From NCBI GenBank assembly GCA_016929525.1, contig JAFGIP010000067.1, forward strand, positions 62,001 through 126,000: 64,000 nucleotides of DNA, in the 5' to 3' direction. A program made the translations under genes and the position numbers. How positions within the stretch are numbered: the first letter of the stretch is position 1; each line of letters starts with the position of its first letter. This stretch comes from Bacteroidales bacterium. GTDB taxonomy: Bacteria; Bacteroidota; Bacteroidia; Bacteroidales; UBA10428. This document shows positions 45,471 through 54,423 of the stretch, one piece after another. Under the pieces are notes generated by a model. That model ran no database searches, was not told the DNA's origin, and saw only the letters and a list, made by a program, of their open reading frames with translations.

Positions 45471-45544
45471 CTCCCCAGGTAGGACTTGAACCTACGACCT
45501 ACGGATTAACAGTCCGCCGCTCTAACCAACTGAGCTACTGAGGA
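45471..45544 (-). tRNA. tRNA-Asn (anticodon GTT)
   Basis: A 74-nt cloverleaf on the minus strand. Acceptor arms TCCTCAG and CTGGGGA pair with one G-U. The D arm is GTAGCTCAGTTGGTTAGAGC, the anticodon arm GGACTGTTAATCC has a central GTT, and the T arm contains GTTCAAGTC. The discriminator base is G, as expected for Asn. The CCA is not fully encoded. A hairpin terminator follows, and a decayed partial copy lies upstream. Confidence 0.95.
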
Positions 45545-45587
45545 ATTTATAAATAAAAATAATCGTCAGTCTAATTTTAGCAAACAT

Positions 45588-45703
45588 CGCTCTAACCAAT
45601 GCCGAAAATCATGAAATTTTATTTCAAATGATTTTCGAGCATCCTCGATAAACTATGAAATCAGAGATTTCTGGTTTATCGGGACTGAACTACTGAGGAA
45701 TTT
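45588..45703 (-). pseudogene. Split remnant of a second tRNA-Asn 5' half
   Basis: 45588-45599 is identical to 45518-45529 of the intact tRNA gene. 45684-45703 matches 45529-45548 with one change. The two pieces would join into a tRNA-Asn 5' half, but 84 bp of hairpin sequence separates them inside the D arm. The anticodon and 3' half are not recognisable, so no functional tRNA is made. Confidence 0.6.
45600..45683. repeat. Two-hairpin palindromic element inside the tRNA remnant
   Basis: Hairpin 1: CGAAAATCAT (45603-45612) with ATGATTTTCG (45628-45637), plus inner GAAAT/ATTTC pairing. Hairpin 2: CGATAAAC (45646-45653) with GTTTATCG (45674-45681), plus inner GAAATC/GATTTC. Part of hairpin 2 recurs exactly at 41572-41596. 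No transposase is present, so this looks like a REP- or MITE-like element. Confidence 0.6.
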
Positions 45704-45803
45704 TGAGCCAGCAAAAATATGCGGAAAACTTCAATTATGCAATACAATTCTTTAGTTTTTTGGAAAAATTAGCTTACTTCGAAAAGTATCATTAAACTAA
45801 ATA

Positions 45804-46781
45804 ATGAAAACACTTGGCCTCGGCAATGCACTAGTCGATCTGCTTGTTCAGCTGGATAATGATTCTGTTATTAAATCGTTGAATTTTCCTAAAGGCAGTA
45901 TGCAACTGATTGAACAGGAAGAAATCGGATCAATTACCAAAATGATCGAATCTTTACCTGTAATGATGGTATCGGGCGGATCTGCAGCTAATACCATACA
46001 CGGACTGGCATGTTTAGGAAATGAATGTGGATTTATTGGTAAAGTTGGTCGTGACGAACTTGGAAGATTTTACGATACCGATCTGAGTAATGCAGGTGTA
46101 AAAAGTTACATTTTACTTTCAAACGCAGTAACCGGGCATGCATATACTCTTATTACCCCCGATACTGAGAGAACTTTTGCAACTTTTCTGGGTGCAGCCG
46201 TTGAGATGAAATCCAACGATTTGAATCCTGAAATATTTGCCGATTATGATTTACTTCATATTGAAGGTTATCTAGTTCAAAATACAGATCTCATTAAAAG
46301 TGCCTTACAAATTGCGAAAGAAAATGGTTTGAAGATTTCACTCGATCTGGCAAGTTTTAATGTAGTTGAATCCAATATTAAATTTTTGACCCATATTATT
46401 CCGGAATATGTCGATATTTTGTTTGCCAACGAAGAAGAAGCCAGAGCATTTACAGGAAAAAATCCATTAGAAGCAATTAAAATGGTGGCTTCACAATGTG
46501 AAACTGCTGTTGTGAAAATTGGTAAACAAGGATCGCTCGTCCGTTCCGGAAATGAACAGGTAAGAGTAACTGCCATACCATCTGACGTAGTTGATACAAC
46601 AGGTGCAGGTGATCAGTATGCAGCAGGATTTCTTCATGGTTTCTCAATTGGCCTCGATCTTGAAAAGTGTGGACAACTTGGATCGTTGCTGGCAGGTAAA
46701 GTAATTGAAAATTTTGGCGCAAGAATTAAACCTGAGTTTTGGAAGGATATTTTAACAGAAGCTAACAGAATAAAAACTTAA
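45804..46781 (+). CDS. PfkB-family sugar/nucleoside kinase (adenosine kinase-like)
   Basis: A 325-residue ribokinase-fold kinase. The N-terminal substrate region has GNALVDLLVQLDN and SGGSAANTIHGLACLG. The C-terminal PfkB signature VDTTGAGDQYAAGFLHG holds the anion hole and the catalytic Asp. Bacteroidota annotate such proteins as adenosine kinase or sugar kinase, and the substrate is not settled by sequence. It is convergent with the deoxynucleoside kinase gene, 7 bp apart, so both may serve nucleoside salvage. Confidence 0.88.
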   Translation: MKTLGLGNALVDLLVQLDNDSVIKSLNFPKGSMQLIEQEEIGSITKMIESLPVMMVSGGSAANTIHGLACLGNECGFIGKVGRDELGRFYDTDLSNAGVKSYILLSNAVTGHAYTLITPDTERTFATFLGAAVEMKSNDLNPEIFADYDLLHIEGYLVQNTDLIKSALQIAKENGLKISLDLASFNVVESNIKFLTHIIPEYVDILFANEEEARAFTGKNPLEAIKMVASQCETAVVKIGKQGSLVRSGNEQVRVTAIPSDVVDTTGAGDQYAAGFLHGFSIGLDLEKCGQLGSLLAGKVIENFGARIKPEFWKDILTEANRIKT

Positions 46782-46788
46782 TAATTGC

Positions 46789-47403
46789 TTAGAATAAGCC
46801 ATGTAATTCGGCATTGACTTTATCAATTACTAGACTAAGATCCTCTGAGCGATCGATAAAATTTGTACTGTCAACATCAATAATCATAATTTTACCCAGA
46901 TTATAGGCATTTACCCACGATTCATATCTCTCGTTCAATTTTCGCAGATAATCGAGCCTGATGTTATCTTCATACTTACGCCCTCGTTTTTCAATTTGCT
47001 TAACAAGCGTGGGCACAGATGCCCTTAGATAAATAACCAAATCCGGAGGCTGAATAAGTGAAGATACCAGATTAAATAGTGTGAAATAATTCTCAAAATC
47101 TCTTGTTGACATCAGCCCGAGCGAATGAAGATTTGGGGCAAAAATATATGCATCCTCATAAATGGTGCGGTCCTGTATGATATTTTCATCTGCTTTTTTT
47201 ATTTCCAGAATATGATTAAACCGGCTATTTAGGAAAAAGATTTGCAAATTAAATGACCATCTCTGCATATCGTTGTAAAAATCATCAAGATAGGGGTTAT
47301 CGTCAACATCTTCATAATGTACTTTCCACCCAAAATGACGAGCCAGCAGACCAGCTAAAGTTGTTTTTCCTGACCCGATATTTCCTGCTATTGCTATATG
47401 CAT
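46789..47403 (-). CDS. Deoxynucleoside kinase (dGK/dCK type)
   Basis: A 204-residue salvage kinase that phosphorylates deoxynucleosides. The P-loop is AGNIGSGKTTLAGLLA. The catalytic base region is YEDVDDNPYLDDFY, the DRS-like motif appears as QDRTIYED, and the lid contains EKRGRKYEDNI. Specificity among dA, dG and dC cannot be told. It is a single gene on the minus strand, convergent with the PfkB kinase gene. Confidence 0.9.
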   Translation of the reverse strand: MHIAIAGNIGSGKTTLAGLLARHFGWKVHYEDVDDNPYLDDFYNDMQRWSFNLQIFFLNSRFNHILEIKKADENIIQDRTIYEDAYIFAPNLHSLGLMSTRDFENYFTLFNLVSSLIQPPDLVIYLRASVPTLVKQIEKRGRKYEDNIRLDYLRKLNERYESWVNAYNLGKIMIIDVDSTNFIDRSEDLSLVIDKVNAELHGLF

Positions 47404-47475
47404 TTCGCTTACAAATTAAATTGATTGTTTAAGTTATAGATTTAGATTAAATAAATAGGATAAAAATATATTTTT

Positions 47476-48990
47476 TTACTTATCAATCAGCCTTATAAGA
47501 TCATCGATGTATTTTCTGGTATTATATAATCTTGGAACTTTGTTTTGTCCACCAAGTTTTCCCCGTTTTTCCATCCATTTATAAAATGTTCCCTGTGGAA
47601 CAGCTTTAACTATAGGTTTTTCAAGTGTTATATTTTTATATCTTTTAGCTTCGTAATCCGAATTGATATTCATCAGTGCATTATCGAGGATATATGTAAA
47701 TTCTTCAATATTTTTCGGACTTAAAGCAAATTCAATCAGCCATTCGTGTGCACCTTTGGTCTTTTCAGTCATGAATACAGGCCCAACTGTATAGTCTGTT
47801 ATCTGTGCTCCTGTTTTTTCACATGCAGTGTTTATTGCTTTCTCTGCATTATCGATAATAACTTCTTCACCAAAAGCGTTAATGAAATGTTTTGTACGCC
47901 CGGAAATTTTTAATTTATGCGGAAATGTCGAGGTAAATATTATTGTATCGCCAATCAGATATCGCCAAAGACCAGAGTTTGTTGAAATTACAATTGCATA
48001 GTTTTTATTTTTTTCAACCTGTTCTATGGTTAAAGCTTTCGGATTATCCTTGTCAAGTTCATCAATTGGAATAAATTCATAGAATATTCCGTAATCGAGC
48101 ATAAGCAGCATATCATCCTTAAGCGGATCATCCTGAATCGCAAAAAAACCTTCTGAAGCGTTATATGCTTCTAAATAATGCATGTTTTCTGAAGGTATTA
48201 ACGTTTTAAACTGCTTTTTATAAGGAGAAAAATTTACACCTCCATGAATAAACAGTTCTAATCCCGGCCAGATTTCAAGTAAATTATTTTTACCGGTATA
48301 TTCGAGAATATATTTTATCATAACCAGGTTCCAGGAAGGAACTCCCGCAATGCTTGTAACATTTTCGCGTATCGTTTCTTTGGCAATTTTCTCTAATTTT
48401 TCTTCCCATTTGTCAAGCAACGCAACTTCCTGGCTTGGAGTGCGGATAAATTCTGTCCAGAACGGAAGATTTTCTATCAAAATTGCAGATAAATCACCGT
48501 AATAAGATTGATTATTATAGTTGTCAATTTTATGACTTCCCCCCAATGTAAGGCCCTTTCCCTTGAATATTTTTGAATCCGGATAATTGTTTGTGTATAA
48601 TGCCAATACATCTTTGCCCCCTTTGAAATGACATTTTTCCAATGCATCGCGGCTTACCGGAATAAACTTACTTTTATCATTTGTTGTTCCTGATGATTTA
48701 GCAAACCATTTTATCTCACCTGGCCAAAGAACATTCTGTTCTCCCTTGCGAACCCTGTCGATATATGGTTTAAAATCTTCATAGTTTTGTATCGGAACCC
48801 TATCCTTGAAATCTTTAATATTTTCAATTGAATCGTAATTATACTGTTTTCCATATTCGGTATTTATTGCTTCATTTATCAGATTTGTAAAGCACTCTTC
48901 CTGAACCTGTTGTGGGTATTTTCGAATGAGTTCTATCTGGGTAACTCTTTTAAAATTAAGCCAGTTTACTATGGATGTTATCAATGGCAT
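47476..48990 (-). CDS. GH3-family acyl-adenylating enzyme
   Basis: A 504-residue protein of the GH3 auxin-responsive family, an acyl-adenylate-forming fold. The ATP-binding P-loop-like motif FAKSSGTTNDKSKFIPVS is clear, as are YNASEGFFAIQDD and LWRYLIGDTIIFTS. Plant GH3 enzymes conjugate amino acids to hormones; bacterial ones are of unknown substrate. ATG at 48990 (MPLITSIVNW) is chosen, since an in-frame ATG at 49044 adds 18 residues atypical of the family. No amino-acid or lipid pathway gene adjoins it. Confidence 0.87.
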   Translation of the reverse strand: MPLITSIVNWLNFKRVTQIELIRKYPQQVQEECFTNLINEAINTEYGKQYNYDSIENIKDFKDRVPIQNYEDFKPYIDRVRKGEQNVLWPGEIKWFAKSSGTTNDKSKFIPVSRDALEKCHFKGGKDVLALYTNNYPDSKIFKGKGLTLGGSHKIDNYNNQSYYGDLSAILIENLPFWTEFIRTPSQEVALLDKWEEKLEKIAKETIRENVTSIAGVPSWNLVMIKYILEYTGKNNLLEIWPGLELFIHGGVNFSPYKKQFKTLIPSENMHYLEAYNASEGFFAIQDDPLKDDMLLMLDYGIFYEFIPIDELDKDNPKALTIEQVEKNKNYAIVISTNSGLWRYLIGDTIIFTSTFPHKLKISGRTKHFINAFGEEVIIDNAEKAINTACEKTGAQITDYTVGPVFMTEKTKGAHEWLIEFALSPKNIEEFTYILDNALMNINSDYEAKRYKNITLEKPIVKAVPQGTFYKWMEKRGKLGGQNKVPRLYNTRKYIDDLIRLIDK

Positions 48991-49399
48991 ATACTGATTG
49001 CGATTAGGACGGAACAAAGATATGTATTCACCCAAACAATGCAAATATGCATTAGCGAATGTGTAATATTAAAATGTTATTGAGTATACTTCGTAAAAGA
49101 AATTTTATCAATATCTATTCAAATAATACTCAAAATAACAAGTTCTCATATTTTATTAATTCAAAAGAACGACAAAAAATGATTAGGGATGAATGTATTT
49201 AAAAGCTGCATATTTTATATAGTTCAGTTACGAACTTACATAGAATAATATTTTATAAAACCTTGTTCGCTATAGTGTACTAATAAAACTTAATTTAATG
49301 TTAATTGTTATTGTAAATAATTATAAAATTGCTAGGTGTAAATCTGTTGATCGATTTTATAAATAATTTTAAATTTTATATGCATTAATTTCATTAAAC
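48991..49399. other. 409-bp AT-rich intergenic region
   Basis: It lies between the divergent GH3 gene and the paralog gene at 49400. It is very AT-rich with no coding frame or RNA recognised. One ars-type half-site, TGTTCGCTA, occurs at 49264-49272 without its partner arm. Confidence 0.4.
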
Positions 49400-50089
49400 A
49401 TGATTGAAACTATCGGATCCTTAGCCAAAGAGGAACAGCTAAAAACTGTAGAACACTATATTATGAGCAATTCGTTTGTGTTGCAAAACCTTGAACCATT
49501 TCCCGGGTATCATGGAAGTAATTTACCTACTGAAAATGTTCCCGATACTTTTTTTCTCATCACTACAGAAGAATACTCATCTGATATGATTTTCCGAATT
49601 GCAGATAATATAAAACACTTTACAGATTTTAAGTTTAAAGCAAGCCCGGGGAAAATATGTATAGACAATGATTCATATCCATTTGTTCGTGTAAGAGGTT
49701 TACAGGATTATAAGCCTGTTAAAGAAATTCAGCGTTATTTTATGGATGCCGGAATAAAATATCAAAAAAAGAAAGAGATTGATGCCGTTGGCCTGATAGA
49801 ACTCAGGAAAGTCTTTATTCTTGAGAATGTTACGGAAAATATCTTTAACGATAAAGAAGATAATATGCATTATCTGCTTATAAATAAACAACTTAGTTGG
49901 GGAAGATTTAAAAATCTTACTTATTGGGTTAAAAATAATCTTGATGATAACAATTTCGATGCTGCTCTGGCAGTTGTTTATGGTCGGAGAGTTTATGATA
50001 TGGTAAGAATCTACATGCAAAACGAAACCATTGAACGTTTAGAGGCAATACGGCATAAATACCTTGAAGGCATTCAAAGAACAGAATAA
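49400..50089 (+). CDS. Uncharacterised protein, paralog of the protein at 6052-6798
   Basis: A soluble protein of 229 residues that I do not recognise. It shares with its paralog the opening IETIGS, the NSFVLQNLEPFPGYHG segment, a PFVRVRGLQDY...EIQRYF core and the C-terminal NNFDAALAVVYGRRVYDMVRIY. ATG at 49400 directly precedes the conserved start. There is no signal peptide or membrane helix. It ends 8 bp before the opposing polA stop. The two paralogs are 43 kb apart with unrelated neighbours. Confidence 0.75.
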   Translation: MIETIGSLAKEEQLKTVEHYIMSNSFVLQNLEPFPGYHGSNLPTENVPDTFFLITTEEYSSDMIFRIADNIKHFTDFKFKASPGKICIDNDSYPFVRVRGLQDYKPVKEIQRYFMDAGIKYQKKKEIDAVGLIELRKVFILENVTENIFNDKEDNMHYLLINKQLSWGRFKNLTYWVKNNLDDNNFDAALAVVYGRRVYDMVRIYMQNETIERLEAIRHKYLEGIQRTE

Positions 50090-50097
50090 AATTGAAT

Positions 50098-52860
50098 TTA
50101 ATGAGCCTCTAGCCAGTTATTTCCAATTCCCATTTCAACCTCCAATGGTATAGAAAGGTTTGCTGCATTTTCCATTTCATATTTAACTGTTCTCATAACA
50201 TTTTCTTTTTCAGGGATATAAAGGTCAAATACCAGTTCGTCATGAACCTGAAGTAACATTTTTGTATTAAATCTGCCTGTAAGTTTATTATGAATTCGAA
50301 TCATCGCAATTTTAATGATATCGGCTGCAGATCCCTGAATTGGTGAGTTTATTGCATTTCGCTCTGCTACACCACGAACAACCGAATTTGGAGAATTGAT
50401 ATCTGGTAAGTATCTTTTTCTTCCGTAAAGAGTTGTAACGAATCCATCTTTTTTCGCCTGTTCGATACTATTGTCCATATATTGCTTCACTTTTGGATAA
50501 GTTTTAAAATAATTGTCAATCAATTCTTTAGCTTCTGAACGAGATATATACAGGCGTTGGGAAAGACCAAATGCTGATATCCCATAAATAATCCCGAAAT
50601 TGGCAGTTTTTGCATTCGATCGCATCTCACGTGTAACAGCCTGATTATCTACTTTATATACTTTTGACGCTGTTGAAGTATGAATGTCTTCTCCATTTCT
50701 GAATGCTTTAATCATCTGTTCATCTCCACTCATATGAGCCATTAAGCGAAGTTCAATCTGTGAATAATCGGCTGATAATATTTTATAATCTCCTTGTGAT
50801 GGAATAAATGCTTTTCTTATTTCTCTGCCTCTTTCTTCTCGTATAGGAATATTCTGAAGATTTGGATTAATTGAGCTTAAACGGCCTGTTGCAGCAATTG
50901 TCTGATTAAATGATGTATGAATCCTGCCAGTAGTTTTTTGAATAAGCCTGGGAAGCGCACTCACATATGTTGATTGTAATTTTGTTAAACTTCTGTAATC
51001 CAGGATTCTTTCAATAATCGGGTGTTTATCCTTCATTCTTTGCAAAACATCTTCACTTGTTGAATATTGTTTTGTTTTGGTCATTTTTGTATTTGCACTG
51101 ATCTTCAACTTTTCAAACAATATAATACCCAGCTGTTTTGTAGAAGCAATATTAAATTCTTCACCTGCATTATTATAAATTTCTTTTTCCAGTCCAATTA
51201 TTTCTTCATGTAATTTAATCTCATAATCCTTTAAAGATTTTATATCCAGATTAAACCCGGTAAGTTCCATAACAGTCAGTACCTCAATAAGCGGCATTTC
51301 AATATTTGTAGCTATATCATAGAAATCGTTTTTTTGAATATCTTCTTTTAATTTCCTATACAATCTATATGTTAAATCAGCATCTTCACATGCATAGTCT
51401 TTTACTTTTTCAATTTCAATATTACCCATATTCAGCTGATCTTTTCCCATTTTTCCTATAAGTTCCTCAATACTTATCATTTTATAATTCAGAATTGTCT
51501 CTGTAAGAGCATCGAGTTTATTTTTTCCATCAGGTTGTATCAGATATTTTGCCACCATTGTATCAAAATAAGGTCCTTTAACTACAATGTTGTACCTGTT
51601 TAATATTTGAATATCAAATTTAATATTATGTCCAATTTTTATAATTGTTTCATTATTAAATAATTCTTTAAATTTATTTAAAGTTTCGCATGAAGATTTA
51701 TAATTGTTTTTATGAAACGGAATATAATATGCCATTTTTTCTTTAAAAGATATCGCCAATCCTATAATATCTGCCTCTAAAACATTTAAACCAGTAGTTT
51801 CAGTATCGAAGCAAAAACTACTCTGTTTTTTTAAGTTATTAACTAAACTGATTATTTCTTTTTCATCTTTAATGAGATGATATTTTACTTTGGATGGATC
51901 GAAAGATTCGTAATATTCCTGATTTGTTGATTTTGACAGAATTTCGGTTTCACCAAATAAAGTGCCTTGAGTTGATTCAGTCTGTATTCTATTTTCGTTG
52001 ACAATCCTTTTCGATAATGTATTGAATTCCAGTTCATTAAATATTTTTTTTACATTTCCCCAGTCCGGTTCTTTTATTTTCAACTCATCAATTTTATAGT
52101 TTATCGGAATATTCGTATCAATTGTAGCCAGTGTTTTCGACATTAATACCTGTTCTTTAAACTGTTCGAGGTTTTCCTTTTGTTTTCCTTTTAACTGATC
52201 TGTATTATTCAGTAAATTCTCAACACTTCCGAAATCAGAAATAAGTTTTTTAGCTGTTTTCTCCCCTATGCCGGGAGCCCCTGGTATGTTATCTGAAGAA
52301 TCGCCCCATAATGCAAGAATATCTATTACCTGCAACGGATCATTCACTTCGAAAACCTCTTTAACTTCATCTGGACCCAAAATTTCACTTTCATTTCCGG
52401 ATCTTCTGGGTTTATACATATATATTCCTTCTTCGACAAGCTGTGCATAATCTTTATCAGGTGTCATCATATATACTTCCATGCCCTCCTTTTTTGCTTG
52501 TTTTGAGATAGTTCCAATAACGTCGTCGGCTTCAAAACCTTCAACTTCTATTATTGGAATTTGGAATGCTTCCAAAATTTGTTTTATATACGGTACAGAA
52601 AGTTTTATATCCTCGGGAGCTTCCTGTCGGTTTGCTTTATACTCCTCAAATATCTGATGGCGAAAAGTTGGTGAAGGCGGATCGAAAGCCACAGCAATAT
52701 GTGTTGGTTTTTCTTTTCTGATAACTTCATCGAAAGCATTAACAAAACCAAATATTGCTGATGTATTTAACCCTTTTGAATTCCTTATTGGTCGATTAAT
52801 AAATGCATAATACGCCCTGAATATCAGTGCATAAGCATCAAGAAGAAATAACTTTTTCAT
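50098..52860 (-). CDS. polA: DNA polymerase I
   Basis: A 920-residue polymerase with all three domains. The N-terminal 5' nuclease has FDPPSPTFRHQIFEEYKANR and DNIPGAPGIGEKTA. The 3'-5' exonuclease is intact, with Asp and Glu in FDTETTGLN, then KIGHNIKFDIQIL and YACEDADLTYR, so it should proofread. The polymerase domain has SADYSQIELRLMAHMSGD, TANFGIIYGISAFGLS and LQVHDELVFD. ATG at 52860 (MKKLFLLDAYALIFR) is the family start; an in-frame upstream start at 52902 is unlikely. It fills gaps in replication and repair. Confidence 0.96.
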   Translation of the reverse strand: MKKLFLLDAYALIFRAYYAFINRPIRNSKGLNTSAIFGFVNAFDEVIRKEKPTHIAVAFDPPSPTFRHQIFEEYKANRQEAPEDIKLSVPYIKQILEAFQIPIIEVEGFEADDVIGTISKQAKKEGMEVYMMTPDKDYAQLVEEGIYMYKPRRSGNESEILGPDEVKEVFEVNDPLQVIDILALWGDSSDNIPGAPGIGEKTAKKLISDFGSVENLLNNTDQLKGKQKENLEQFKEQVLMSKTLATIDTNIPINYKIDELKIKEPDWGNVKKIFNELEFNTLSKRIVNENRIQTESTQGTLFGETEILSKSTNQEYYESFDPSKVKYHLIKDEKEIISLVNNLKKQSSFCFDTETTGLNVLEADIIGLAISFKEKMAYYIPFHKNNYKSSCETLNKFKELFNNETIIKIGHNIKFDIQILNRYNIVVKGPYFDTMVAKYLIQPDGKNKLDALTETILNYKMISIEELIGKMGKDQLNMGNIEIEKVKDYACEDADLTYRLYRKLKEDIQKNDFYDIATNIEMPLIEVLTVMELTGFNLDIKSLKDYEIKLHEEIIGLEKEIYNNAGEEFNIASTKQLGIILFEKLKISANTKMTKTKQYSTSEDVLQRMKDKHPIIERILDYRSLTKLQSTYVSALPRLIQKTTGRIHTSFNQTIAATGRLSSINPNLQNIPIREERGREIRKAFIPSQGDYKILSADYSQIELRLMAHMSGDEQMIKAFRNGEDIHTSTASKVYKVDNQAVTREMRSNAKTANFGIIYGISAFGLSQRLYISRSEAKELIDNYFKTYPKVKQYMDNSIEQAKKDGFVTTLYGRKRYLPDINSPNSVVRGVAERNAINSPIQGSAADIIKIAMIRIHNKLTGRFNTKMLLQVHDELVFDLYIPEKENVMRTVKYEMENAANLSIPLEVEMGIGNNWLEAH

Positions 52861-52948
52861 GTTATTTTTAAAATAAATTAAAGAAATATTTAGGCATGAC
52901 AATAATAGAACAATTAACTAGCAAAATAGGATAATTACAAAATAAAAA

Positions 52949-52967
52949 ACCGGATTGTACATCCGGT
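52949..52967 (-). terminator. Terminator of the ArsR-type gene at 52988
   Basis: ACCGGAT (52949-52955) pairs with ATCCGGT (52961-52967) around a 5-nt loop. On the minus strand it is followed by a T tract and lies 20 bp past the stop codon. Confidence 0.7.
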
Positions 52968-52987
52968 ATTTATCTATATAAATTCAT

Positions 52988-53287
52988 TTAATTACATGCG
53001 CAGGAATTAATGCATTCTATAAGTTTACTTAATTTATTATGTTTAATTGAATAGAACGAATTTTTACCATCACGAGTTGCCACAAGCACACCCCTGTCTC
53101 GTAAAATGCCCAAATGGTGTGATGCTGTTGATTGCTCTATCTGCAGTTTCTCATGAATTTCTGTAACAGTTTTTTTCTTACCATCTTCTAAAAAATTCAG
53201 TATGGCAATTCTTGTCGGATGAGCAATTGCTTTTAGCATATTAGCAGCAATTTCGAGTTGTTCAACTGTCAATTCATTTATTACCAT
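52988..53287 (-). CDS. Second ArsR-family winged-helix regulator
   Basis: A 99-residue regulator: AANMLKAIAHPTRIAILNFL is the entry helix, EKLQIEQSTASHHLGILRDRGVLVATRDGKNSFYSI the recognition helix and wing. The tail CINSCACN carries three Cys and could sense metals or thiols, a different place from the Cys pair of the 44914 protein. It stands alone with its own -7 box and terminator, and no target gene adjoins. AT-rich near-palindromic sequence lies upstream. Confidence 0.87.
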   Translation of the reverse strand: MVINELTVEQLEIAANMLKAIAHPTRIAILNFLEDGKKKTVTEIHEKLQIEQSTASHHLGILRDRGVLVATRDGKNSFYSIKHNKLSKLIECINSCACN

Positions 53288-53307
53288 ATACTATATATTG
53301 AATTATA

Positions 53308-53315
53308 CAAATATA
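53308..53315 (-). promoter_or_regulatory. Putative -7 box of the second ArsR-type gene
   Basis: It reads TATATTTG on the minus strand, an exact TAnnTTTG match, 20 bp before the ATG. Confidence 0.4.
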
Positions 53316-53448
53316 TAAATATTTTAATTACAATCTTTTTAAGTATTAGAATGTTGCTATGAAAAGACACCAATAATTCCCATTAAAATTTATTTAGCTG
53401 ATATTCTGTATTAGAATTTAAATATCTTTATCATACTGAATTAAGAGT

Positions 53449-54423
53449 ATGAATAAACTTTCAGAAATAAAGTCCCCGATTTCTTCTGAGCTTAAAACAT
53501 TTAACGATTTGTTTTCCAAAACAATGAAATCGAGTGTTCCGCTTTTAAATATTATAACAAATTATGTTTTACGCCGAAAAGGAAAGCAAATCAGGCCAGT
53601 TCTTGTTTTTCTAACAGCTAAAATGATTGGTGAAATCAATCAGACAACCTATACAGCTGCTTCACTCGTTGAATTATTGCATACTGCCACTTTAGTTCAT
53701 GATGATGTGGTTGATGAAGCATACGAAAGGCGTGGATTTTTATCTATAAATGCCCTTTGGAAGTCAAAAATTGCAGTACTGCTCGGTGATTATTTATTAT
53801 CTCGAGGTTTAGCCATCTCAGTTGAAACAAAGGAATATGATATTTTGGAAATTACAAATGAAGCTGTAAAAGAAATGATAGAAGGTGAATTGTTGCAAAT
53901 TCAAAAATCACGTAAATTAAACATTAAGGAAGAAGATTATTTCAGGATCATTAAAAAGAAAACAGCAACATTATTAGCAGCCTGTACAGCATCAGGAGCG
54001 CGTTCTGTCACTACTGATCCTGATATGATTAATAAAATGAAAGTGTTCGGACTACATATTGGAGTTGCTTTTCAAATTAAAGATGATTTATTTGATTATG
54101 AAAAAACATCTATAACCGGTAAGCCAAAAGGAAATGATTTACAGGAAAAAAAACTTACTCTGCCACTGATAGCATCACTTAATAAGGCAAACAAAGCTGA
54201 TTCAAAAAGCATTATTCGATTAATCAACAATAAATCTTCTAAGAAAGATACCTTTCAAAAAGTATATGACTTTGTACATAAGTACGAAGGAGTAAAATAT
54301 GCCGAGGAAAAGATGATTGAATACCGTCAAAATGCTTTAGAAATATTAAACAACTTTCAGGACAATAAAGCTAAAGAATCATTAAAAGCGCTGGTTAATT
54401 TTATAGTTGAACGTAAAAATTAA
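53449..54423 (+). CDS. Polyprenyl synthetase (long-chain, quinone type)
   Basis: A 324-residue trans-prenyltransferase. The Asp-rich motifs are LVHDDVVDEAYERRG and IKDDLFDYEK, with RRKGKQIRPVLVFLTA upstream. Residues before the first motif (ELLHTATLVHDD) have small side chains, as in octaprenyl/solanesyl synthases, so a long-chain product for menaquinone is likely. It overlaps uvrC by 4 bp at the 3' ends. Compare with the other synthetase at 17273. Confidence 0.88.
   Translation: MNKLSEIKSPISSELKTFNDLFSKTMKSSVPLLNIITNYVLRRKGKQIRPVLVFLTAKMIGEINQTTYTAASLVELLHTATLVHDDVVDEAYERRGFLSINALWKSKIAVLLGDYLLSRGLAISVETKEYDILEITNEAVKEMIEGELLQIQKSRKLNIKEEDYFRIIKKKTATLLAACTASGARSVTTDPDMINKMKVFGLHIGVAFQIKDDLFDYEKTSITGKPKGNDLQEKKLTLPLIASLNKANKADSKSIIRLINNKSSKKDTFQKVYDFVHKYEGVKYAEEKMIEYRQNALEILNNFQDNKAKESLKALVNFIVERKN

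Noticed and set aside
49264-49272. TGTTCGCTA resembling half of an ars-type operator
   Set aside because: The matching arm CGAACA is missing at the right spacing, so it is treated as chance.
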